A model generated the notes under the pieces. It ran no database searches, had not been told where the DNA came from, and saw nothing but the letters and a program-made list of their open reading frames with translations. The translations under genes were made by a program, and so were the position numbers. A DNA stretch of 17,826 nucleotides from Planctomycetota bacterium (GTDB lineage: Bacteria > Planctomycetota > PUPC01 > DSUN01), in the NCBI GenBank assembly GCA_016872875.1, contig VGYW01000152.1:1-17826 (forward strand). Direction: 5' to 3'. Shown piece by piece: positions 6,105-13,347 of the stretch; position 1 is the first letter of the stretch, and every line of letters starts with the position of its first letter.

Positions 6105-9100
6105 ATGACGAATAGCCTGGAGGGTATGGCGCATTTTGCTGCGAGAATCACTGACGCTGCCAGGCGCGCTGGGGGTTCGGAGCTCAAGCTCCAGGGAGAG
6201 GTTGACGGACTACTGCGGGAAACGCTGGCGCGATTCGATATCGCCTATGACCCCATCGTTGACCAGAGCCTCAGCCGGTCCTGCGCCTCCAGCGGGCGGC
6301 CCGACAGCTTGTTCGGGCATGTCGTGCTGGACTACAAGGCGCCTGGCGCTCTTCAGCAGGGATGGCGCGTTCACAACGCCAAGTCCAAGATTGTCACAGG
6401 CTACCTCAGGCCGCTGTGCGAATCGGGCGGCGCCCTGGACCCCGCGGAAGCCGCCCGGTGGGTGGGGGTGCTGACCGATGGCCGTCACATCACGTTCGCG
6501 GTTTTCGATGGCGTGAGCGAATGGGATTGGACGCCCCTGCGTCCGATCAACAAGTTCAGCGTGACCACCTGGGTCCAGTACTACCGGGCACTGCACCGCA
6601 AGCCTCTCGATCCATATCTGCTCGGGGGCGGTTTTGGGCGCGAGACGCCTTGGGCAAGGGATTGCATCCGGGTCCTCGCTGAATATCTCATGAAGCCGAC
6701 CCCGCGTACGAACATGCTCTTCCGCGAATGGAGGAGGATGTTCGAGCAGGTCTCCACTTACGAATTGGGGCAGGTCCCAGCGCTTGCCTCGTGGGCCAAG
6801 AGGCTCGGCCTGCCCCGTCGGGAAGACCCCGCGGCGATCTTGTTCTGCCTTCACACATACTACGCTCTGATTGTGAAGCTGCTGACCGCCGAGTTGCTGA
6901 CGGCCAGCCGACGTTGGGGGAGCGAGTCCTTTCTTGAGAAATTAGCGCACGCCGAGAACGGCCGCGGGTTCCTGGCCGAGCTGCGCCAACTGGAGGATGG
7001 CCGCGTCTACCGGGACCTCGGTATCGCAAACTTCTTGGAGGGCGACTTCTTCGTCTGGTACTTACAGCAGTTCGACGGGAACCTCGAGGCGGCTCTGCGC
7101 CGCATCGTCGAGGTTTTCCGCAACTATGAGCCGGCGACACCGAAGCTCAACCCCAGCCGGTGCAGGGACCTGCTCAAGGTCTTCTACTCGAACGTCATTG
7201 ACGAGGAGATTCGGCACGACCTCGGTGAGTACTACACCCCTGATTGGCTTGCGGAAGTCGTCTTGGACAGGGTGGGCTATCGCGGGGACCTTCACGCTCA
7301 GGTCCTGGACCCTGCCTGCGGCAGTGGAACGTTCCTCATCCTAGCCATCCAACGTTTCCTCAAGCAGGCAGCGAGGCGCGGTCTGCCCGCATCGGAGATC
7401 GTGTCCCGCGTCAGGAACCAGATCAAGGGCTTCGACCTTAACCCCCTGGCCGTCATCTCTGCCAGAGCGAACTACCTCCTAGCCCTGGCGGAGCACCTGA
7501 CCGAATACGGTGGCCCTCTGGAGATCCCCGTCTACCTCTGCGATTCGATCAACGTCCCCTTGAGGGAGCAAGCACATGGGATTGACTGCCTGGCTTATAC
7601 CTTGGACACCGAGGTCGGCGACAGGACCATCCGGCTTCCGGAAAGCCTGGTGCGCTCGGGCGTGATCGGGAACGTTCTGCTGCTGGCTGAACGGCATATC
7701 GCCGGGCGCGGCGGACTCCCCGCATTCATGGAAGCCGTGCATGGGGACCCCGCGGTGGCTTCTCTGATCGGGTCTCAGGAGGAGGAGGTCTTGGCGGAGT
7801 TCTATGGGACGGTAGAGGAGCTTGAGGGACGCGGATGGAATGAGATCTGGTGCCGAATCGTGAAGAACCACTTCGCTTCGGCGGCAGTTTCAGGGGCCGA
7901 CTTCATCGTCGGCAACCCGCCTTGGGTTCGATGGAGCAGGCTGCCAACAGCATATCGGCGCCGCTGTAAGGCATTCTGCACTCATTATGGGCTGGTCTCC
8001 GGAAGAGGCTATGCCGGCGGGATCGAGAGCGACATTTCCACGGTGATGACGTACTCGGCCGTAGACAACTGGCTGCGGCCCGGAGGCAAGATTGGCTTTC
8101 TCCTGACCGCAACGGTCTACAAGACCGACTCTGCCACAGGGTTTCGCAAGTTCCGGTTGCCTCCTCCTGAAGGCACACCGATTTTCCCAGAGAGCATCGA
8201 CGACCTGGTGGCGCTCAACCCGTTCCCTGATGCCCGAAATGAGACCTCGCTGCTCGTGGCGCGCAAGGGCGACGAAGGTCAGGAGACAGCACCGATCTAT
8301 CCAGCTTCGGGGGTGCCTTACACCGTCTGGACCCGCAGGGCAAATGGGCCACGGGTCGAGACGTCCCATTCTCTGGAGCAGGTGCTCGACCGCACCTTGA
8401 GGCAGGAATTGCGGGCAGTGCCAATTACCGAGGTCGGGAGCCCGCTATTCACGGGTTCGGCTGCCGACATCGAAGCCATCCCCCGGTTCCGCGGGCGCTC
8501 TCCGTATCTTGAGCAAGCGCATAAGGGGACCACCACGGATCTCTCGCGCGTCTACTGGGTGAAGGTCCTCGCCTACGATGCCGACCGAGACCTTGCGAAG
8601 ATTCGCACGCTCAGCCAGGCCGAGCTGGGCGGCGCCAAGTCAGAGGGCATAGTGACAACGGCAGGCATGTGGATCGAGGCGGGACTCCTCTACCCCTTGA
8701 TCCGTGGCAGGGACCTGGGCCGGTTCTGCTATGCCACGGCAGGTTGGCATATCCTGGTCCCCAATGAGCACTACGACCACATGGAAGAAGCGCGCGAATT
8801 CCGAGCTCGTTGCCCCCGCGCCTATGAGTATCTGCAGCGAAACGAGGTCCCGCTGCGGAATCGCTCATCCTACAGGCGTTACCAACGCCATCGGCCTTTT
8901 TATGCCATCTACGACGTTGGGCCGTACACGTTCAGCCACTTCAAGGTGGCCTGGATGGAGATCCAGAACCCCAGGGAATTCCGCGCCGCCGTCGTTGGCC
9001 TGCATGCCTCCTCGCCACTGCCGAACAGAGTCATTGTGCCTGACCACAAGCTCTACATGCTCTCCACGGAGGACGAGGACGAAGCGCATTACGTCTGCGG

Positions 9101-9344
9101 GGTTCTCAACTCGAAGCACATGCGTCGGGTCCTGGGCGGCTTCCTCGTCGGCAAGCAGACCAGCAGCACGCCGTTCCGCTACGTCCGAATCCCGCTCTTC
9201 CACCCCAGAAACCCTACCCACACGCGCATAGCGGGCCTGTCCAAGACCGCACACGCCGTGCGAGCGAACGCGCGTTCCACGAATGATCTGGAACCGGAGG
9301 AACAGGGCCAGCTCGAAGAGGCTGTACTCTCTCTCTTCTCTTGA
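6105..9344 (+). CDS. Type IIG-like restriction-modification enzyme (nuclease + N6-adenine methylase + TRD)
   Basis: The 1079-residue product looks like a complete restriction-modification system in one chain. The N-terminal region has a PD-(D/E)XK-like nuclease site: P66-D67 followed by D76-Y77-K78 in GRPDSLFGHVVLDYKAPG. GEYYTPDWLAEVVLDRVGY leads into the SAM-binding motif I, DPACGSGTF at 402-410. The catalytic motif IV of an N6-adenine methylase is NPPW at 604-607. The region after about residue 800 would hold the target-recognition domain, ending with a CGVLNSKHMRRVLGGF / FRYVRIPLFHP block common in Eco57I-like enzymes. ATG 6105 is preferred over an upstream open start at 6006; ATG 6126 is possible, but its GGAGGG is too close. 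No separate S or R subunit and no BREX or DISARM partners are present. The recognition site cannot be predicted. Confidence 0.85.
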   Translation: MTNSLEGMAHFAARITDAARRAGGSELKLQGEVDGLLRETLARFDIAYDPIVDQSLSRSCASSGRPDSLFGHVVLDYKAPGALQQGWRVHNAKSKIVTGYLRPLCESGGALDPAEAARWVGVLTDGRHITFAVFDGVSEWDWTPLRPINKFSVTTWVQYYRALHRKPLDPYLLGGGFGRETPWARDCIRVLAEYLMKPTPRTNMLFREWRRMFEQVSTYELGQVPALASWAKRLGLPRREDPAAILFCLHTYYALIVKLLTAELLTASRRWGSESFLEKLAHAENGRGFLAELRQLEDGRVYRDLGIANFLEGDFFVWYLQQFDGNLEAALRRIVEVFRNYEPATPKLNPSRCRDLLKVFYSNVIDEEIRHDLGEYYTPDWLAEVVLDRVGYRGDLHAQVLDPACGSGTFLILAIQRFLKQAARRGLPASEIVSRVRNQIKGFDLNPLAVISARANYLLALAEHLTEYGGPLEIPVYLCDSINVPLREQAHGIDCLAYTLDTEVGDRTIRLPESLVRSGVIGNVLLLAERHIAGRGGLPAFMEAVHGDPAVASLIGSQEEEVLAEFYGTVEELEGRGWNEIWCRIVKNHFASAAVSGADFIVGNPPWVRWSRLPTAYRRRCKAFCTHYGLVSGRGYAGGIESDISTVMTYSAVDNWLRPGGKIGFLLTATVYKTDSATGFRKFRLPPPEGTPIFPESIDDLVALNPFPDARNETSLLVARKGDEGQETAPIYPASGVPYTVWTRRANGPRVETSHSLEQVLDRTLRQELRAVPITEVGSPLFTGSAADIEAIPRFRGRSPYLEQAHKGTTTDLSRVYWVKVLAYDADRDLAKIRTLSQAELGGAKSEGIVTTAGMWIEAGLLYPLIRGRDLGRFCYATAGWHILVPNEHYDHMEEAREFRARCPRAYEYLQRNEVPLRNRSSYRRYQRHRPFYAIYDVGPYTFSHFKVAWMEIQNPREFRAAVVGLHASSPLPNRVIVPDHKLYMLSTEDEDEAHYVCGVLNSKHMRRVLGGFLVGKQTSSTPFRYVRIPLFHPRNPTHTRIAGLSKTAHAVRANARSTNDLEPEEQGQLEEAVLSLFS

Positions 9345-9374
9345 TAGGTATTTGAGCCCTCAGGAGGGCATGGC

Positions 9375-10059
9375 TTACAGCGACCAGCCCTGGCGGTACT
9401 CGGGGTGCGCCACGGCGTCGGCCTCGGCATTGTTCACTATCGTGCCCTCCAGGGGGTCGTATTCAAGCTCCTCCTTGAACTGGGTGGCGACGTTGCCGAG
9501 CATCAGGAGCTCGATGAAGGGGCCGGTGTTGGCGAAGTTGGAGAGGGTCGGGAGCCCATTGCTGGCAATGGGCGCCCCGCCGCGGGCGGCCGCGAGCCAG
9601 TCGCGCTCGTGGCCCTGCGAGTTGGGGAGCCGCTGGGGCGCCTTGGGCTCGCCAGGGAACTTGTCCTCGGGGTAGAGGAAGATTCCGCCGTTGTGTTCGT
9701 TGGCGCGGAGCATTCCCTTCGAGCCGACGATGAGCGCGCCGCCGTGCTCCTTCCGCGTCAATCTGCTTCCCCATCTTGTCGAGCATCACGCGGAAGTCGT
9801 GGAACTTCGGCACGTCGGGGAACTTCTCGTAGGCCTTCCCGGCCTTGCTCTCGTTCACGTCGCACATGGCCACGACGGTTTCGAGCTTGGGGATTCGCTC
9901 GACGAACCAACTGCCGCGCCCGCCCACGCCGATGAGGGCGACGTTGAGCTTGCCGTTGGCCGCATATGTCCGCGCGGCGCGCCCCCCGGCGAGGACGACC
10001 AGCCCAGCTCCACCGGCCGCCGTGCTACGCAGGAACGCGCGTCGAGTCTGCCGTGTCAT
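9375..10059 (-). pseudogene. Gfo/Idh/MocA oxidoreductase, internal deletion
   Basis: The first 101 residues align one-for-one with the intact oxidoreductase at 4394-5797: Tat signal TRRAFLR, RAARTYAANGK, GVGGRG, CDVNESKA, then RVMLDKMGKQID. The sequence then jumps, in a different frame, to GGALIVGSKGML and runs to the family C-terminus ELEYDPLEGTIVNNAEADAVAHPEYRQGWSL. Compared with the intact gene, about residues 102-348 are missing, including the STPDHTH and EKP motifs, and the joint near 9757 is out of frame. A perfect ribosome site, AAGGAGG eight bases before ATG 10059, survives. The 3' end lies 30 bp from the convergent type IIG gene. It is clearly non-functional as an oxidoreductase; the first 101 residues could still be made. 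Confidence 0.88.
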
Positions 10060-10080
10060 TGCCAGCGCCTCCTTCCAGGG

Positions 10081-10212
10081 GTTCGTAGTGCGGCCTTCAG
10101 GCCGTATGCAGTCCCTGTTGCGGAAAGTCCCGGTTTGGAGTGCGGCCTTTAGGCCGTATCTTGGATTGGCGGCGTGCCCGCGAGGATACGGGCTGAAGTC
10201 CGCACTACGAAC
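10081..10212. repeat. Palindromic element, GTAGTGCGGCCTTCAGGCC family (copy 1)
   Basis: The 27-bp ends (10081-10107 and 10186-10212) are reverse complements at 24 of 27 positions. Each end is also a small hairpin, GGCCTTCAGGCC or GGGCTGAAGTCC. A third, internal copy (GGAGTGCGGCCTTTAGGCC) lies at 10137-10155. The same unit forms the interior of the mobile element at 11257-11388. It occupies the gap between two minus-strand genes. Confidence 0.85.
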
Positions 10213-10218
10213 ACTCGA

Positions 10219-10926
10219 TCAGTTGGCTGGGGCCTTCTTGCCGTACACCTCGATCTCCGTGCAGTGGTTCAGGTCGTTCTCCGTGTTGCCGTTGCCGCAG
10301 AGGCGCACGTAGCGCGCCTCGACGCCCGCGGCGTCAACGAGCAGCCCCTCGTGGCTGTCTATGTACTCCTTCTCCTTCCCGACGCCGAGGCCGGCCGAGT
10401 TGTCGTGGTCGTTGTTGTAGAGGGTGCGGACGCCGCGGGCGAACTTCGGGTCGTCGGAGACCTGGACGATGACATCGTGGTAGACGCGCGCCTGGGCGTG
10501 ATAGTGCCAGACGACGATGGCGAAGAGCTGGCAGCGGTCCTTGAGGTCAACCTGGAACCACTGCTTGCCCGGGCCGATCTCAACGTAGCTCCCCTCCACC
10601 CCGTCCCTGTCGCCATCCGTCACCTGGCTCAGTTCGCCCATGATGGGCGCGGTGTCGCTGGCCGTGACGGGCTTCTTGAGCGCCAGGTTGGTCACGCCAG
10701 CGGGAACCAGGAGGTCGGGGCGCTTGCCGGGCCGCGGCTTCTCGAGGTTCGGGCTCTTGAGGTTGATCGGCGTGCCGATGAAGTGCGGCTTGGGCAGGTC
10801 GAGGGCGAGCGGCACCTTCCCGGGCGGAGTCTCCCCAGCCCGCCCCAGTCCGTCGAGGGCCAACACCCAGAGCGCCAGGGCCGCCGCCCGTCCGCCCCAG
10901 ACCGCGATGCCTTGTTCCGCGCTCAT
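10219..10926 (-). CDS. Secreted discoidin (F5/8 type C-like) domain protein
   Basis: The 235-residue product has a hydrophobic N-terminal stretch (about residues 14-28) that should act as a Sec signal. A proline-rich linker with LPKPHFIGTPINLKSPNLE follows. From about residue 78 there is a galactose-binding, discoidin-type beta-sandwich: GVTNLALKKPVTASD, TDGDRDGVEGSYVEIGPGKQWFQVDL, IVVWHYHAQARVYHDVIVQVSDD, and the closing ARYVRLCGNGNTENDLNHCTEIEVYG. Such domains bind sugars or surfaces and have no catalytic residues. Single-domain versions of this length are, to my knowledge, characteristic of Lentisphaerota and Planctomycetota. ATG 10926 has AGGA immediately before it, unusually close. It lies in the same direction as the broken oxidoreductase upstream of it on the map, but repeats separate the two. 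Confidence 0.82.
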   Translation of the reverse strand: MSAEQGIAVWGGRAAALALWVLALDGLGRAGETPPGKVPLALDLPKPHFIGTPINLKSPNLEKPRPGKRPDLLVPAGVTNLALKKPVTASDTAPIMGELSQVTDGDRDGVEGSYVEIGPGKQWFQVDLKDRCQLFAIVVWHYHAQARVYHDVIVQVSDDPKFARGVRTLYNNDHDNSAGLGVGKEKEYIDSHEGLLVDAAGVEARYVRLCGNGNTENDLNHCTEIEVYGKKAPAN

Positions 10927-11002
10927 TCCTGAAGCCTCATCGGCCGTACTGTGCTACTGTCCGTGAAGGTGTTATTTTCATGAGCACATTTCCGGCTCCA
11001 TC

Positions 11003-11102
11003 CCCTCTCCCTCGGGGAGAGGGCGAGGGTGAGGGTGCTTCCGCTCCGCGTGCAAGCATGCACGCCCTACTTGCTGTCGTCTGTCGTCTGTCCTCTGTCG
11101 TC
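11003..11102. repeat. Hairpin repeat plus 7-nt tandem repeat
   Basis: CCCTCTCC at 11003-11010 pairs with GGAGAGGG at 11016-11023, followed by CGAGGGTGAGGG; this is a repeat seen in many bacterial genomes. At 11075-11102 four 7-nt units, TGTC(G/C)TC, run in tandem. No gene is visible between 10927 and 11710. Confidence 0.75.
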
Positions 11103-11196
11103 TTTGGTTGAGGCCGAGGGCGGAACGCCCCAGGCCCCGCTGGGGACTACCCCGCGCGATTATACTCCCTCCCACCCGGAGCGCAACCTCGGTATC

Positions 11197-11638
11197 GGGC
11201 CCGAACATGGCCCCGGTTGTGGGCGGCGGTTCGGGAGCCCCTACAGGGGCGTACTACTAAGGGGAGCACAAAACAGTTTACACGCGTTTGTAGTGCGGGC
11301 TTCAGCCCGTTCTTCGCGGAACGGCCTGAAGGCCGCACTACAAACCTGGGGCCTTGGCGGAGTGTAAACCATTATGTGCTCCCCTTAGTATAACAGCCCA
11401 GAGCCTGCCCTGAGCGAAGCCCTGGGAGGCAACGGGGCAGGCACGCCAGCCCTGAAAGGGCGTACTATGCGGTTCCGGGCGCCGCATCCTGCCCAGGGCG
11501 GGTAGTACGCCCCTACAGGGCTGAACTGGCCCGCTCGCCTCTCCCAGGGCTTCGCCCTGGGCTGATATAGTACGCTCCGTTCGGAGCTTCGCAGCCGAAG
11601 TACGATACCATACCTGGGGGCAGTGCTCATCGCGCCCG
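11197..11638. repeat. Composite palindromic element (copy 2), interrupted by a mobile element
   Basis: This has the same plan as 12981-13279. Outer arm motifs include CCCCTACAGGGGCGTAC on the left and GTACGCTCCGTTCGGAGC on the right. Inside are TAACAGCCCAG (11391) opposite TCCCAGGGCTTCGCCCTGGG (11542), and CAGCCCTGAAAGGGCGTACTA (11447) opposite TAGTACGCCCCTACAGGGCTG (11503). It would be about 300 bp without the insert at 11257-11388. The left arm also carries a 13-nt insertion near 11401. The exact outer ends are uncertain. Confidence 0.8.
11257..11388. mobile_element. MITE-like element with TA target duplication
   Basis: This 132-bp element has 27-bp terminal inverted repeats (11257-11283 and 11362-11388) matching at 24 of 27 positions, with outermost bases CTAAGGGGAGCACA. 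TA flanks both sides (11255-11256 and 11389-11390). Removing the element and one TA restores GGGGCGTAC-TA-TAACAGCCC, which exists uninterrupted at 13035-13054. The interior (11286-11345) is a palindrome of the GTAGTGCGGG family. There is no coding capacity. TA duplication points to an IS630/Tc1-mariner-type transposase acting in trans, which is inference. Confidence 0.85.
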
Positions 11639-11663
11639 AAGTACCTCCTTAGCACTCCATGAC

Positions 11664-11692
11664 TTGCTTTTCGGCGCGGATAGCGGTATCAT
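11664..11692 (+). promoter_or_regulatory. Putative promoter of tRNA-Thr
   Basis: TTGCTT (11664-11669) and TATCAT (11687-11692) are separated by 17 bp. The start would fall near 11699, giving a leader of about 12 nt ahead of the tRNA. Confidence 0.6.
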
Positions 11693-11710
11693 AGGCGAAG
11701 CTCATTGCCG

Positions 11711-11786
11711 GCCCGAGTAGCTCAATCGGCAGAGCACGGCTTTCGTAAAGCTGAGGTTGTCGGTTCAACTCCGACCTCGGGCTCCA
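11711..11786 (+). tRNA. tRNA-Thr (anticodon CGT)
   Basis: The cloverleaf is complete over 76 nt. The acceptor stem is GCCCGAG/CTCGGGC, the D-arm GCTC/GAGC, and the anticodon stem CGGCT/AGCTG with loop TTCGTAA, giving anticodon CGT for the codon ACG. The T-arm is GTCGG/CCGAC with loop TTCAACT, followed by the discriminator T and an encoded CCA. It has its own promoter. No duplicated 3' end is seen nearby that would suggest use as an integration site. Confidence 0.96.
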
Positions 11787-11831
11787 GCGGCCCGCCCCGA
11801 CCTTGCTCGCGGCGGGCCGTTGCCTTATTCA

Positions 11832-11966
11832 GGTGGGTGCTACGCCCAAACTTGTTTGGGGGTGAGGGGACGGTCGTTGCCCGAGACACGCCCAAGCGTC
11901 GCTTGGGCGTGGCACCCAGGCGTTACTCCGGTGGGTGCCACGCCCAAACTCGTTTGGGCGTGAGGG
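11832..11966. repeat. Palindromic repeat array, CACGCCCAAGCG family
   Basis: There are three units: a direct pair at 11832-11868 and 11930-11966 (GGTGGGTGC[T/C]ACGCCCAAAC, then a GTTTGGG arm), and between them an inverted unit at 11887-11918 with stem CACGCCCAAGCG/CGCTTGGGCGTG. Each unit folds into a hairpin by itself. They lie between the tRNA and the rhomboid gene, just before a (GCGGCC)-rich stretch at 11972-11993. Confidence 0.85.
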
Positions 11967-12017
11967 TCGGCGCGGCCGCCGCGGCCGCGGCCCACGCCGG
12001 AACTGAGAAGGGTCGCC

Positions 12018-12863
12018 ATGAGACGCACCGCGGGCCACGCCTGGCGCAAGACCTGGGAGGCCGAGGAGCGCCGCGTCGCCTTCCCGCGCTTCAGCTCCGC
12101 CGTCAAGTGGCTCATCGTCACCAACGTGGCCGTCTTCATCGCCCAACTGTACTTCAAGCAGGCCCACGGCGTGGACCTGGCGGAATACCTGGGCGTCGTG
12201 CCGCGCCAGGTCGTCGAGCGCCTCCACGTCTGGCAAGTCTTCACCTACATGTTCCTCCACAGCACGCTGGCCGACCACATCCTTCACATCATCATCAACA
12301 TGCTCTTCCTCTACTGGTTCGGGACGGAGCTGGAGTGGATGCTGGGGCGCTGGCGCTTCCTGGCGCTCTACCTCGGCGGGGGCACCGCGGGCGGCGTGGC
12401 CTTCGCGGTCACCCAGTACCTGGCCAGGGCCCAGAGCCCGGCCATCGGCGCCTCCGCCGCGGTCATGGCCGTCCTCGTCGTCTACGCCATACACTTCCCG
12501 AACCGCACGATCTACCTCTTCTACTTCATCCCGATGGCGGTCAAGTGGTTCGCACTCGGGGCGATAGCGCTCGACCTGCTCTACAGCGTGACGGCCTACG
12601 CGGACGGCGTGGCGCACACGGCCCACCTGGGCGGCGCGCTCTACGGCTTCCTCCACTGGCGCCTCGGGCCGCGGCTGGCCCAGTACTTCGACAGCGTGGG
12701 GGACCGCCAGCGCGAACGCGAGGCCCGCCGCCGCGCGGCCGACGAGCGGCGCCTCGACGACCTCCTGGCCAAGATCACCCGCGAGGGCTTCGACGCCCTG
12801 TCGCGCCGCGAGCGCGAGTTCCTCACCGAGCAGAGCCGAAGACGACGCGAGCGAGGCTACTGA
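12018..12863 (+). CDS. Rhomboid family intramembrane serine protease
   Basis: The 281-residue product is an inner-membrane rhomboid protease. The first helix begins at WLIVTNVAVFIAQLYF (31-46). HILHIIINMLFLYWFG (87-102) holds the His and Asn of the second helix, and GxRx-like ELEWMLGRWRF follows. The catalytic Ser is S146 in IGASAAVMA, paired with H203 in AHTAHLGGALYGF. The C-terminal 65 residues are cytosolic, highly charged and helical, ending in LDDLLAKITREGFDALSRREREFL, a tail I associate with rhomboids of planctomycete-type bacteria. AAGGG lies five bases before ATG 12018. The substrate is unknown. The gene stands alone between repeat regions. Confidence 0.93.
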   Translation: MRRTAGHAWRKTWEAEERRVAFPRFSSAVKWLIVTNVAVFIAQLYFKQAHGVDLAEYLGVVPRQVVERLHVWQVFTYMFLHSTLADHILHIIINMLFLYWFGTELEWMLGRWRFLALYLGGGTAGGVAFAVTQYLARAQSPAIGASAAVMAVLVVYAIHFPNRTIYLFYFIPMAVKWFALGAIALDLLYSVTAYADGVAHTAHLGGALYGFLHWRLGPRLAQYFDSVGDRQREREARRRAADERRLDDLLAKITREGFDALSRREREFLTEQSRRRRERGY

Positions 12864-12872
12864 GTGTCCGTT

Positions 12873-12974
12873 GCGGAAAGTCGTAGGGACGGGCGGCTCG
12901 CCTGTCCCGTCTTCGACACGCGAGCCGCGTGTCGCCACGCCCGCCAGCGAGCAGCTTGGGTGCGGGCTTTCCGC
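12873..12974. repeat. Hairpin cluster after the rhomboid gene
   Basis: Outer inverted repeat GCGGAAAG/CTTTCCGC (12873-12880, 12967-12974) encloses GGGACGGGCG/CGCCTGTCCC (12886-12908, 9 of 10) and a perfect 9-bp stem CGACACGCG/CGCGTGTCG (12914-12934, 3-nt loop). It may help end transcription, but there is no T-tract. TTGCGGAAAGTC also occurs at 10119-10130. Confidence 0.65.
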
Positions 12975-12980
12975 GGCATT

Positions 12981-13279
12981 CCCGAAGGGTGAGTATGGCC
13001 CCCAATTCTGGTGAACTACTCCGCAGCCCCAACAGGGGCGTACTATAACAGCCCAGGGCGAAGCCCTGGGAGAGGGGAGGGGCCAGATTCAGCCCTGTAG
13101 GGGCGTACTAGCCGCGGTAGGCAGGATGTGGCGCCGGGACCAGATAGTACGCCCTGTCAGGGCTGACCTTACCGGCCGCCCTTTCCCAGGGCTTCGCCCT
13201 GGGCTGATATAGTACGCTCCGTTTGGAGCTTCGGCGCCGAAGGACGTTACCAGGATTGGGGGCCACACTCCCGAAGGGT
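12981..13279. repeat. Composite palindromic element (copy 3), complete
   Basis: This element of about 300 bp has arms that are reverse complements over most of 90 bp. The left end, CCCGAAGGG then GAGTATGGCCCCCAATTCTGGT (split motif), mirrors the right end near 13250-13279. The left GCGTACTATAACAGCCCAGG (13039-13058) mirrors the right arm at 13191-13214. An inner pair, CAGCCCTGTAGGGGCGTACTA (13090-13110) and TAGTACGCCCTGTCAGGGCTG (13145-13165), is nested inside. Within the arms are further self-hairpins. No gene fits within 12864-13347. Confidence 0.85.
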
Positions 13280-13286
13280 CCACCGT

Positions 13287-13315
13287 TTGACTCCGCTCGC
13301 GCCCCCGCCTATAAT
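13287..13315 (+). promoter_or_regulatory. Promoter of dapF
   Basis: TTGACT (13287-13292) and a perfect TATAAT (13310-13315) are separated by 17 bp. This is one of the strongest promoter matches in the window. It begins 8 bp after the palindromic element ends. The leader to ATG 13348 is about 26 nt and contains AAGGAG at 13333-13338. Confidence 0.8.
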
Positions 13316-13347
13316 GCCGGCCGCCTCTTGAGAAGGAGCGCGGCGAC

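Noticed and set aside
6105..9344. BREX PglX methylase
   Set aside because: The N-terminal nuclease-like motif and the absence of BrxA, BrxB, BrxC, PglZ or BrxL neighbours favour a stand-alone type IIG enzyme.
11829..12938. Long minus-strand open frame (369 codons) opposite the rhomboid gene
   Set aside because: It is a GC-rich mirror of a clear rhomboid gene, has no recognisable domain and runs through the hairpin repeats.
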